Assembly (NCBI GenBank): GCA_034769895.1
Contig: CM068372.1
Coordinates: 237,050,343 to 237,114,342, forward strand
Reading direction: 5' to 3'
Length of the DNA: 64,000 bases
Origin: Magicicada septendecula
Taxonomy: Eukaryota > Arthropoda > Insecta > Hemiptera > Cicadidae
Shown here: positions 32,932 to 44,401 of the stretch, one piece after another
Numbering within the stretch: position 1 is the stretch's first letter
Layout of the letters: each line of letters opens with the position of its first letter
Notes under the pieces: model-generated
The model's database searches: none
The model's input: only the letters and a program-made list of their open reading frames with translations
What the model was told of the DNA's origin: nothing
Program-made: the position numbers and the translations under genes

Positions 32932-34322
32932 TGTAACAGTACATAATGACCCAATACCAGAATTATGGGAATTAAGGGTAATTTTCAATGTTTTATTGTT
33001 TAATTATTAAAACACAGAATGGTTAGGTCCATTGTCCCAATATAAAGAGAGAACAAAGCAGAATCAGCCAGTGTATCATACCAAGGTCACCGGTGGAACG
33101 TGCAGGAGTCGGTAAAAGCCATGGTGGTGTTTGTGACGAATGACTTTAAATATACATTGTGATTGGACAATAACGCTATTCCGTCATAACCAAAAACAAT
33201 GACGCACTGAATACAATGCATACGACTAGGCGCTGTCCTGCATGACAAAGCTTAATGACGTCAAACTCAAACACGCAAGCATAAATTTGCATATTCATCG
33301 GAATCAGTTCAGCACAGCACATCAGGGCGTCAACAGCTTACATCGCTGTTGACGTAGTTTTAACTAGAAGTGTCTTAGACAAATTAATATTTATAATCAA
33401 AATGTAACAGTAAATCTTCAAGGACTAAAAATAACAAATTATTATTTAAATATGAAGTGTAGAATCAGTTCAGCACAGTACACCAGAGAGGCCACAGCGA
33501 TGTATCGCTGTTGGCATTAATATTCATCCAAAAGTTGTAAAAAACTAATCAAAATTTTATAAAATGTGATTTAAAAGTCAGAGAACACTAAAACAACAGT
33601 ATATAGTAAAAAACATTTAATGTAGAGTCAGTGCAGACAATTTAAAAACTTAGAAATGAGGCGAACACCGACCATACTCCTGGGGAACATCTGAGGCCAG
33701 TGAGGGAGCAACGATACACCATTCTCAGAGAAGTCACAATATCTTTCTTTTATTATCCTATTAATGAGCTCAGTAAAGGAATCATAAAATTGTATGAAAT
33801 GTAATTGTAGCAACGTGTGAATGAGTGTGCGATTGAATTAAGGCGTGCCATGCTTCTATACATATAGGGCATTGGTTTGTGTTTCATATAGTACGATAAC
33901 TGCAGTTATAGAAACCAAAAGAATATATCTAAAACTAATGATGAGACTTTCAATTCATATACTTAATTAAAATAATGAAATAAAGGCGGAAGAAAGATAG
34001 CCACCATTTTGTTTTGTAATAACGCTTGACGCCATTTTGAGGCAACCTTTTGATGTATGTTATGTTATTTATGCAATTAAAACTGGTAATCAAATTCTCT
34101 AAAGAAACTGTGTTATCATTGTGTCGCCTTTTCTGTGTATTCAAATCTCGCTGTAACGAATCCCTGGACCCCTTAGGTAAAAAGTGTTGCAAAAGGAAAA
34201 GCACGTGCTCGCTAATAACAAAAAATGGTAAGTACACATGTGTACCATACTTTGATAATTATTATACATAATTATTTTCAAACAATTTATGTATAAAAAA
34301 GACTGTAGTAGGTTATTTAACA
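32932..34322 (+). repeat. Element R 3' LTR
   Basis: 1,391 bp, TGTAACAG to TTTAACA, uninterrupted. It includes the CRE (33256-33263), the two initiator/hairpin modules (from 33302 and 33463) and the donor-like GGTAAGTA (34227 onward). Target-site bases TAATAAT follow. Confidence 0.92.
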
Positions 34323-35300
34323 TAATAATGTGAGCTGGACTCCATATAATAATTACAACCAAAACCGACCACACAACCAAGGCGGGAAAAATCAGCCCCA
34401 ACCATACAGAAGGGTTAATTATGTCCATGCCAATAATGATTATGGGAGGAGGCGATATTACCAGAGACGCCGGAGCTTTAACGGATATGATGATAGGGTG
34501 TACCATCACAACGACAGGAGAAATTCAAGGGGCGAACCACGGAGGAGCCGAAGTAATGAAGACGACAGGAGGAGAAACTCCAACGAATTCAACCATCACC
34601 ATGGAGGGTGACCCGAAATAAACGAGATGAATCTAGCAAACACGCTGGACAGACAGGAGGAAGAGAATGAACTCTCTTTAAACGAACAGTGGCAGTGAGA
34701 AACCAACAAGACCCCTCACTGAACCAGTCTATTGGGTACAATTATGGACACGACAAACAAAACTTAGACAAGACAATAACTATAATACGGAGTCATTATT
34801 TAAAGAATGTCAGACAGGAACTACTTGAAGAAGAGGAGATCGGCAACATCCAATGTAACAATGAAATAGCATATGTGACTGCTGAAATAAATGGGGTGAC
34901 CACCACATTGATGATCGTCATGGGTGCGAACATCTCTTTAATTGATAGCACTGAGATCAACAGAATACAGGGAGAATGTAAATCGGTAATACCAACTTTA
35001 CCGATCAACAACATAATATTAGTGGGAGCGACTGGGCGACAAAATAAGACCATCAAGAAACAGATCAGTGTAGAAGTGACTAGTCATGGGGTCAAAATTC
35101 CTATGATATTTTTAGTAGCCAATGGCTTACCTTTTTGCAGTTTAATCGGCTGCGATATTCTGAGAAAATACTCAGCAATTATTGACATGAGCAAAGCGAG
35201 AGTAACTCTGAGCTCACGAGATTTGGAATGGACGGCTGAGTTAATTGGAAGCAAAGAAGCCCCTCAGGACCACACCATTTTCCACATTATGGAATTATAA
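34323..35300 (+). pseudogene. Element G unit 2: gag tail and protease
   Basis: This continues unit 2 gag after Element R. The Asn/Arg/His-rich tail runs 34330-34611, where CGA has become the stop TGA. The frame then shifts near 34680, and the protease section continues to TAA 35300. The catalytic triad reads V-M-G (codon GTC at about 34917) where unit 1 has D-M-G, so the active-site Asp itself is lost. Otherwise it is almost identical to unit 1. Confidence 0.75.
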
Positions 35301-36122
35301 AGTTCTAGGAATCAGACACCCAAGGAGGAAACCAAATATCAAGAAAACAATAACAGTTTATGGAATGAGAAGATCGACGAAATCTGCCAATTTAAGTCGA
35401 CAAAGAGAGACAACCCACCAAACCCAGATCAAATTGAAATGTTAATAAACATATACAACAGATATAGACATGTATTCTCAGACACCCCGGGTAAGGTCAA
35501 GAATTACCAATGTGAACTAAAATTTAGAGAACCGGTAAATCTTAATAGGAAATCCTACCCTATTGCATATTCTCTAATAGAGTGCAGTCAGTCACCTTAT
35601 ACCATCCCAGCAGTAACCCTGCAGAAAGAGTGCTAAGAGAAGTGGGGAGAATCCTCAGGACATGCTGTTCCAACCAACAACGAAAATGGAATGAGTACCT
35701 ATCGGCAACAGAAGATTTCATAAATCTAGCTCACCACCAATCCATCGAAACCACCCCATATAATGCCATGTTTGAGAAACCACCACCACGAGAAATCACT
35801 GACATTATTAAATTTGCCCAAAGCCAGGAATACCAGATCACCAAAATCCAGCTTCATGATAAGATTATAGAGAAGATAGAAGAAAGAAGAAGAAGTACCA
35901 GAACAAAACACCACAGAAATTAATACAGTAACAAGTAGGGGATAGAATATTACTAAAAAATCGAGAATTACCCAGTACAATGGAGGGTATCACGAAAAAA
36001 CTACTATTGCTGTATACAGGTCCGTATACCATCACCAAAGACCAACCAGAACAACTCATATGAAATTTCAGACCCAGTGAGTAAGAAACCCAAAGGTACA
36101 TTCAACCAAGAAATACTATGAG
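35301..36122 (+). pseudogene. Element G unit 2 pol remnant
   Basis: It has the same structure as in unit 1: RT start (RKSYPIAYSL) joined at about 35575 to the integrase end (LYHPSSNPAERVLREVGR), then PPPREITDIIKF and the C-terminal LLYTGPY region. The junction sequence is the same as at about 14630. The RT, RNase H and integrase catalytic domains are missing. A TA near 36100 is the empty site of the Tigger insertion present in the other units. Confidence 0.78.
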
Positions 36123-36201
36123 TGATGAGAGCCATTAATTATGTAAGATTACATAATATCCAACAATAACAAAGCATAAAGAAGGCCACATACAACTTTG
36201 A

Positions 36202-39200
36202 TGGTAATAACCAAGACAAGTAAAAGGTGATTTTAAATAAATAAAGAATACATCTCTAACACACTGATCAAGAAGATAAAGGAAATAATGAAAATGACTT
36301 AGACGAAATGTAATTAACTGACAATTAACCCAATAGATTAGGTGAAAATGTGAAAACCAAGGACAGAAAGAAGAAACTATAAATGAAGAAGAATAGAAGA
36401 CTATAACATAAGAAGATGATGAATTTAAGAATTAACTGCATAATTATAAGGTGATGAAGATAAGTGTGTAAATAAAAATATGAATAATCACAAAACCAAC
36501 GTTCAAAATAGTATTGATGAATAACAGCAAAGCTTATGATAATATAACAAATATGTCAAGTTATAACCAATAATGACCTGTGAAGAGAAATATGTTAAAT
36601 GAATTGATAAAGCGTCAGAAGTGATACAGTAATGGAATTTATGTAATGGAACCTCTAATCCCTTGAGTATTCTAATGAATATAATGTCTTATAATGAGGT
36701 ATAAATAATATATTATGTCTTATGTGTTGTGATAGTGCAACTGTTGTTATGTACAACTTTTTATTGTCTCAGACAGAGATGAAGATTCCTCTGATCTGTG
36801 AGTGTATAGTTAAGGAACGGTGGAGAATGGATGCCGATGAGAGCCCCTCTGACTCCGAACCTGCTATAAATGTTAGGGAATTATAATACTGTATTTCAAG
36901 GATTAAATCAACAACTTCGAGGTAAATGAAAGAGCAAAGGAGAATTGTCACAAAAATCAGGATACGTGTAATGAGAAGGAAAATGTATTACTACAGGAGA
37001 ACAGGGAAATTATCAAAATAAGAATAAATGTATAATATAACCAAATCACCAAGAGAATAAAAATTGACCAATACTTGTAAGCTGAAGATAGAACTAGAGA
37101 TGAACATAGTCTAGACCAACATACCAAAAAACCATTAAGTTAGATAAAGAAGAAAGCAGTACTTTTATAATTAAACCAAGTTAAGGTGATAATTTCATCA
37201 AACCACAGAACTTGTTTTTCTCAAATTATCAATTTTGAGAGGGGAGCATATATAACATCACAAAATGTTCCATAACAATAATGAACACCAGAAGGGTGAC
37301 TAATACTAAAAGAACAATAAATGAGTAACCAGAAAGAATGTAACAGTCAAAATAATAAACCAACAAAGAAGAAAAGAAGAGAAGGAATTCAAGTAAACAG
37401 TGATGAATCCACAACATGTACTAAATGACACTACAACATAAATAAACTGAATGACAAAGACAAAATGACAAGACAAGTTTCCCACATAAACTGTCAAGAG
37501 AGCCCAATAAAAACATTTGATAAGTAAAATCAAACTGAATAAATAAAATGACCATTGACTTGAATAATATTGTACTATAAATATTATGAATAAAAACAGC
37601 ACATTAGCTGATCTAAGTAGAACAATGATATAAAAAAGACAAATATAATGTACTATGCTAGGAATAGTCACAAACTGTAAAAGATAATGTGAAAGCCAAA
37701 TAGGTATTATAAATTAAGAATAACTATAAATGTAAGCACTATATGTGTTTAGGTAACTTCATAAGTAAGTAAAATGGGTACAATGAGATAATAATAGTCA
37801 GGGAACAAAACATTGTAACATGGTGATAACAGACCATGAATGACCAATTTAAATCAAAGAAATAAGAGTTAAATAGAAACCCTACTAAGCATAATGCAGT
37901 AGAATCATGACTATGATGAAGAGAACGTAAAGCACCACCACATGGGTGATATTATACAAATGAGATGAGAAGGACATGCTAAAATAAAAATAGTAAAATA
38001 TGAAAGTTTATGTTAGTAAATCAACAAATTAGACAGACAATTAATATTGTTCAGCTGAATGCAGCATTTATATATAATAAGGTATTCTTTTTAATCAATT
38101 AATCATGTTCAAAGTAGAAATTAAGAATAATTAAACAAATATTAGAAAAAAGTTAATAGTCGGATTTGCCACTTTTAGCAGACGACGCATGTAAACAATG
38201 TACTAGTGAGTTTAAAGTAATGAAATATTAATGAAAACTGTGACTAAACTGGCATCAAGCCATATCAAAATAAAGATAAATAAATAAGCTGTACAATGAT
38301 AGTAATAGAACCCGAAATGGAATTGTAATAGTTGAGATATTAACGTTAGCATCATAAAATTGGTGAATTACGATTGAATTCAACGAATAATATCAACATT
38401 GAAAACAGACACCAAAATACAAATATGTAATGCCTATTAATAGAATTATGTCATCATGACATAATTTCGCACCAATCATGAACGATGTTAGTAAGCCTTC
38501 GAGTGCGCCTAGCGGCTTTCTGGAAAACTATATAGCGAGGATCCATTGTAAACACAGAGCATTTTGTCTAAATTCACTCAACCAGCAACAACTAATCCAG
38601 GCCAAATAATCATCAAAATTTAATAATTCAACGATAAAGAAGAAGTATAATTTAATCAGTGCAACGACAATAGTAGCGAATTTCTAACCAGAAGTGCGTG
38701 TGAACGAACGAGGTTAGGTATCAACATAACCAAAAAGCAGTAGCTTATTCAAGAATAAAATTAACCCGTTCAAGTGCGAATAATCAGTGAAGTGTAAAAA
38801 CAATCACAGAATAAGATCGTTAAAGTGTTAATAAATTAATCATTACGATTAATCAACAGGGAGTGCAGTGCTCATAATTACTTTGTTTACATTTTAGCCA
38901 ATAACAGTATAGAATAATACACAATTGTACTGACGCAAAAAACAATAAGACTATAAGTAACTAACACTGTATCAAAGTTACTTACAGGAATTATCAGATT
39001 CCAACGTAAGATTTCATATGTTAATGTTTTTATAACTAAACTCAATTTTATTCAGAACAAAAGAACTTTTCGTTTATTAAATTTCGATAACCAAAGGTGT
39101 CTAACCTAACCATATGATATATCATAATAGCATTGTGAAATAAAGTGGCGTTCTATTCTGTAGCTTAAAAGAAGCCACCCTCGAGATAAATAACTATAAT

Positions 39201-40041
39201 AAATAATTTATCGATCATAATTAGAGTTTTCATGTTAACTAAACTGAGCTAGACAAGGTAAAGAAACCGGACGATTTGTGATCCGTTAGTTATTTTCTAA
39301 TGAATGTATTTAATTGAAGTTATTCCACAACGAATAATAAATACCAGTATTGTAAAGTAACAACATTTGTCAACAATTATTTCAACTAGTAATTAATCAG
39401 TATTACTAATTACTGAGGTGCATTTGATAGTAATCAAACAAACAGAAATTTAATGCATGATCTCGATCTAACCATTTGATCATTTAATGATGAATTAAAT
39501 ATCTGAATTAACTATCAATTTATTCAGAAGAATTCTTTTTATGGGGCATTTCTCTCGAAAACCCATATGGCGCACAAATAAAAATTAAAAGTGTTTACAA
39601 AAAGCTTTTACAGCATTAATATACTGCTCAATCAAAAGCTTGACAGTTTATTAACCAACTGTGACCAACTGAACGTCTAGTACTACATCACAGGTACGTG
39701 AAAGTTTTATTTATGTATAATAACCTTTTCAAGACAATACACTGACATACACAGATGACACTTTTAACTAGGAGAGTGAACTAACATAAAGAGATCTACG
39801 CAATTGTGTACATTCATCAATGGATCTACAACTAAATATTTACTCGTAAATAAATAAATAAAAACATCAAAATCGAATTACACCACTGAATAAAGTTCTA
39901 AACTTATTTTAAAATTGCGAACACTAATAATTACTACAAGCGAGTCTCGTTATAAAACCCTCGCTACAGAATTGGCAACAGCAACGTGTGAATTATAAAA
40001 AGTAGAACTACTAAACACAATAGAATACTTTTAACGCCACA
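36202..40041 (+). mobile_element. Element G, LTR 3 (3,840 bp)
   Basis: A complete LTR from TGGTAATAACC to AACGCCACA, shared as the 3' LTR of unit 2 and 5' LTR of unit 3. The TATA region reads TATATAGCG (about 38529-38535). It is followed by the sequence ATTGGCGACCAACG, an intact primer site at 40046. Confidence 0.87.
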
Positions 40042-40158
40042 GAATTGGCGACCAACGTTAGAGGCTAGACTTAGGTGAAATCTAATTCAAAATAAACAAA
40101 AAACAATATTTTAAACAACCTAACTTCTAGTGGCAGCTACAATACGAACAAACAGAAA

Positions 40159-41550
40159 ATGCACCGGAGAGCCACATTGAAGAAACGCGTGGCGGAAGCC
40201 GAAAAAGAATTAGATATGGACGAGAAGGAGGCGACACCAGTCGAAGATATAGAAGCGATATTAACTCCCGCGGAACCTACCAAAACTGCACGACCAGAGG
40301 AACAACCCGAGAGGCCCACACAAACAGGGGACGCGAACTTATTAGAAATGATGATGGAAGAAACATTAAAAAATAATAATAAGGAATTAAATAAAAAATT
40401 AGACGATAATAATAAAAATATCGAGTCATTAAAGGAAGAGTTGAAGGAAGATAGTCAGAAGAATATCGAGTCATTAAAGGACGATTTAAATAAAAAATTA
40501 GACTACACAGCAAGAAAATGGAGGAGAAAATAGATGACAATGGTAAAGCATTAAAGGAAGATTTAAATAAGAAAATGGTCGACATCAGCAAGAGAATAGA
40601 GGACAACAACGCGAAGATAAACACGAAAATAGACGGAGAAATAACAGCAGTTAGAAGAGAGATCGCGGAAGTACATGAGAGGTGTGAACAGTACAACCAA
40701 GAGTTACAGCAAACTAGAGAAGAGGTCGATGGACGGATAAACAGCCTCGAAGAAGTTAACAAAGTCAGAATAGAATCTCTGAAGAGGATGAATCAGGAAG
40801 AAATAAAACTGGTATGAACGGACATAGGGGAGAGATGTGAGGAAATAGACGCGTCAGTAAACAACGTACGAAGCGTGACCATCAATAATAAAGAGAAGAT
40901 TGAAGAGTTACGACAACGGGAGATCCTGCAGATACGAGAGGAACTCGAAACCGACCAACCGACCAACACCGGGTCAATACATGCAAAACACGGACAATCG
41001 CGACAACATAAATTTCAAAAATTACAAAAAGAATCCAATCGAATTTCTAGAAAGAGTAGAAGAGAACTTGGCCAGAATTCGAGAGAATAGATGGACCGTG
41101 ATACGCAGTTTAATCGACGAGTATTTTAAAGAAATACACAACCGGTGGACGGCAACCCGACACGAGATTCAAAATTATGAGGAGTTCAAGACGCTCTTCA
41201 GGGCTAAGTATTGGTCAGAGTCCACTCAAAATATTGTACGAGATGACATATGTAACGGCAAGTACGACGTCAGTCGAGGGACGACACCAACCGCTTACTT
41301 CCTTGGTAAAGTATGCTTGGCGAGGAACCTCGAACCTAGAATACCGGAGGAATGCCTGGTAACAAAATTATCGTATCACTACAAGGAGGGAATAGCCCGA
41401 GCACGGCAGTGGGGACAGATTAAAACCATCCAATCCATGGCGGCGCTACTCGAGAACCATGAGCAGGAGGTTTACTACGGAAGAAGTCGTAGGAGGAATG
41501 ATTATTACCTGGATAGGAATAATAACCAAAGCGGTAATAACAACCCAAAA
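40159..41550 (+). pseudogene. Element G unit 3 gag, cut by Tigger
   Basis: The best-preserved gag of the three. ATG 40159 opens the same acidic leader and coiled coil, with the extra NIESLKDDL unit of unit 2. The shift near 40520 is shared, but the stretch 40518-40817 reads through the place where units 1 and 2 have an extra A. A TGA at 40815-40817 and another frame change near 40950 break it again. The core ends at GNNNPK (41548), where the sequence passes directly into the truncated Tigger element, so the tail and all of pro-pol are missing. Confidence 0.75.
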
Positions 41551-42983
41551 TTCTTCGTTGTCAATCACACTGGAAATAATTTCATCGTCATTCAAAATGT
41601 CAAAGCCTCCGTCCAATTTGTCACATCCCAACCACTCTGTTACTTCTTCTGGCGTTATGTCTTCAGCATTCGGTACATTATTGCACAATTGCACAATTTC
41701 GTCGATACTAACATTCCCAGTTTCCTTAGGTTCGTTATCATTAGCTTCAGGCCAGAGTTTATTCCACCCATTTTTAAGATTTAACACTTGAAGATCATCC
41801 AATGCAGCAGCAACATTGCAAATTGCATCTTTTATGTTGTACGTTTTCCAAAACTCTTTTACAGACATTTCATCATCAGATGAAATCAAACTTCCCATAA
41901 AAGCTTTCTTATAATGACGTTTCATGTTTTTGAGTATGCCCTGGTCCATAGGCTGGATTAGTGGTATTTTTAAAGTCCGAACAGATCAATTGCTTTATCG
42001 AGTTTATGAATGAACATACAATAGTACAATTTGTTTGCCGGAAGGAAGAGGCATGTTATTTTGCCATCATCACTTTTAATTCCGCAAGTGGGATTTGCTG
42101 GACCATTGTCCATTAGCAGCAATGCTTCCTGTGGTAACTGCACTTCAGCCAAATGAGCTCTAACTTGTGGCACAAACACTTCGTGGAACCAATCGGAAAA
42201 AATATCTTGAGATATCCAAGCACTCTTTTGAGCATAATAGGTAGCAGGCAATGCGTTCAAATTAAAATTTTTGAATGCACGAGGTGTTTCTGCTTTTCCA
42301 ATCACAAGCAGGGGTAACCTGTGATTGCCGGTGTCACTTCCAAAAACTATTAAAGTGATTCGATCTTTTTGGACTTTAAAACCCGGGGCTGATGTCTCCG
42401 AAAGTGATGCCAATGTCTTTTGTAGTAAAGCTTTCCAATTGAGCCCGGTTTCGTCGCAATTGTACACTTGTTCCCTAACAAGATTTAATTTGGCCACTTT
42501 CTCTTTAAATTGTTCTCTGTACTCGGCAATAACTGCGCTATTTGCACTAAGTTTTTCACCACTAATGTCTAGTTTCCGAATGCCATAACAACACTTAAAC
42601 TTATCGAGACATCCTATGATTGCTTTAAAATTAGGATCTCCGTCAAGTTTTTTGTTCATTTCAACCACCTTGGCCATTATTACAGGGCCTGAAAGAGGGA
42701 TTCCTTTACTCCGTGCTTGTATAAACCATTGATACATAACAGTGTCCAGTTGGACATATTTTGCTGATTTCATGGTTTTACGAGTCTTAGGATCTCCATC
42801 GATGTTTTGCATTTTTAAAACATGTTCTATTTTTTCAGCATCACGTTTAATGTCATTCACTGTGATTCTTCCAATGCCGTAAATGAGAGCAATACTAGTG
42901 GGAGTTTCACCTTTTTTCAAACGTTTAATAATCTCAATTTTCTGGTTGAGATCTAATACGACCCGTTTACGCTTTTCGGCCAT
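41551..42983 (-). pseudogene. Tigger/pogo transposase, copy A1
   Basis: Read on the minus strand, ATG 42983 starts MAEKRKRVVLDLNQKIEII, a Psq/CENP-B-type DNA-binding helix-turn-helix. Then come the second HTH region (SKGIPLSGPVIMAK), the catalytic D177 (YNCDETGLNWK) and D292 (LLLMDNGPANP). After FLPAN the frame runs into an insertion of about 80 bases and stops at 41970. The third catalytic block (QPMDQGILKNMK) resumes at 41949. The end is lost at the junction with gag. Both copies share the insertion, so it predates the duplication and the parent was already inactive. Confidence 0.85.
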
Positions 42984-43338
42984 TTTTTAGCTGTTGCACA
43001 AAAACAAAAAAGAAAATAAACCTTAACAACAAAACTTACTGGTGTGAATGTCACTATCGTATGCTGAAACAATTAAGCCATTACGCAAAAAATAACGTAC
43101 AGCACTGAGCACAACAGCTTCTCAGCCACAACTGAAACTGACCACGTCTGCGATAGCTAGGCGGGCCAAGAACGTGACTCATCAATAGAACAATAGTGCG
43201 CCACTCCGGCACCTCCGCTGCTCAGCAGTAAAGCGAGGATGATTTTTTGCGGCAATCTGGTTATTGTACATAGAGTACGGACTGACAGTTAACAGAAACT
43301 GACGGTTAAAAGAGTGACGGTTAATCGAAGTTTCACTG
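41551..43338 (-). mobile_element. Tigger/pogo element A1, left end deleted
   Basis: The right terminus, ...GAAGTTTCACTG, abuts TA and then the Element G sequence CATTCAACCAAG, whose empty site is at 15138-15139 in unit 1. TA targeting and the pogo-type transposase identify the family. The left part is deleted: the C-terminal 65 codons and left inverted repeat are missing, and Element G gag is joined to it through a short TTCTTCG-like overlap. It is a duplicate of element A2, not an independent insertion. Confidence 0.85.
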
Positions 43339-43340
43339 TA

Positions 43341-44159
43341 CATTCAACCAAGAAATACTATGAGTGATGAAAGCCATTAATTATGTAAGATTACATAATA
43401 TCCAACAATAACAAAGCATAAAGAAGGCTACATACAACTTTGATGGTAATAACCAAGACAAGTAAAAGGTGATTTTAAATAAATAAAGAATACATCTCTA
43501 ACACACTGATCAAGAAGATAAAGGAAATAATGAAAATGACTTAGACGAAATGTAATTAACTGACAATTAACCCAATAGATTAGGTGAAAATGTGAAAACC
43601 ACGGACAGAAAGAAGAAACTATAAATGAAGAAGAATAGAAGACTATAACATAAGAAGATGATGAATTTAAGAATTAACTGCATAATTATAAGGTGATGAA
43701 GATAAGTGTGTAAATAAAAATATGAATAATCACAAAACCAACGTTCAAAATAGTATTGATGAATAACAGCAAAGCTTATGATAATATAACAAATATGTCA
43801 AGTTATAACCAATAATGACCTGTGAAGAGAAATATGTTAAATGAATTGATAAAGTGTCAGAAGTGATACAGTAATGGAATTTATGTAATGGAACCTCTAA
43901 TCCCTCGAGTATTCTAATGAATATAATGTCTTATAATGAGGTATAAATAATATATTATGTCTTATGTGTTGTGATAGTGCAACTGTTGTTATGTACAACT
44001 TTTTATTGTCTCAGACAGAGATGAAGATTCCTCTGATCTGTGAGTGTATAGTTAAGGAACGGTGGAGAATGGATGCCGATGAGAGCCCCTCTGACTCCGA
44101 ACCTGCTATAAATGTTAGGGAATTATAATACTGTATTTCAAGGATTAAATCAACAACTT
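43341..44159 (+). mobile_element. Element G pol tail and LTR 4, truncated
   Basis: 103 bases of the unit 3 end (CATTCAACCAAGAAATAC...) are followed by LTR4 from 43444, which shows the LTR3/LTR5-type variants and stops at CAACAACTT (44159) after 716 bp, directly at the Penelope-like element. The rest of this LTR is not found on the other side, so the break belongs to a rearrangement and not to simple insertion. Confidence 0.85.
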
Positions 44160-44179
44160 GATTCACTGACCTAATTCAT

Positions 44180-44235
44180 ATCCGATCTGATGATGACACC
44201 ATTGGTGTTGAAACTCGAGTTATCCCGAAAAGGAT
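44180..44235 (+). ncRNA. Hammerhead ribozyme motif, left repeat
   Basis: The conserved core is CTGATGA (44187-44193) and GAAAC (44210-44214). Stem II is GACACC/GGTGTT with an ATT loop. A minimal stem III (AC/GT, loop TCGA) follows. Stem I is made of GAT with ATC plus an outer ATCC with GGAT. Cleavage would fall after the GTT ending at 44221. The short stem III is typical of ribozymes in Penelope-like elements, which may act as dimers. One stem II pair is a G-U here (C in the right copy). Confidence 0.8.
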
Positions 44236-44401
44236 TTTAGGAAACGACAGAAGGTAATTAACCTATTTTATAGTCTTAACCGTTTCTGGAGGCAAGAAAA
44301 ATGTTTAAATTGAATGCCAGTCAGGTAAAAATTGCCTTTCAATATATGAATTTAAGGTTGAAACTATTAAAAACGGCACTAAATATTAGATATAACAAAA
44401 C

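Larger units (their letters stand above)
20444..34322 (+). mobile_element. Element R: retrovirus-like LTR element, non-autonomous, split by a BEL/Pao insertion
   Basis: The element runs from TGTAACAGTAC to ...TTATTTAACA with two LTRs of exactly 1,391 bp (the 5' one counted after removing the BEL element). It is flanked by TAAT (or TAATAAT) in an Asn-codon repeat of Element G gag, and unit 1 provides the empty site at 13370-13382. Without BEL it is about 6 kb. Between the LTRs are a lysine-tRNA primer site, one 375-codon ORF, about 1.9 kb without coding capacity, and a G-rich polypurine-like tract. No protease, RT or integrase is present, so it would depend on another element. Confidence 0.85.
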
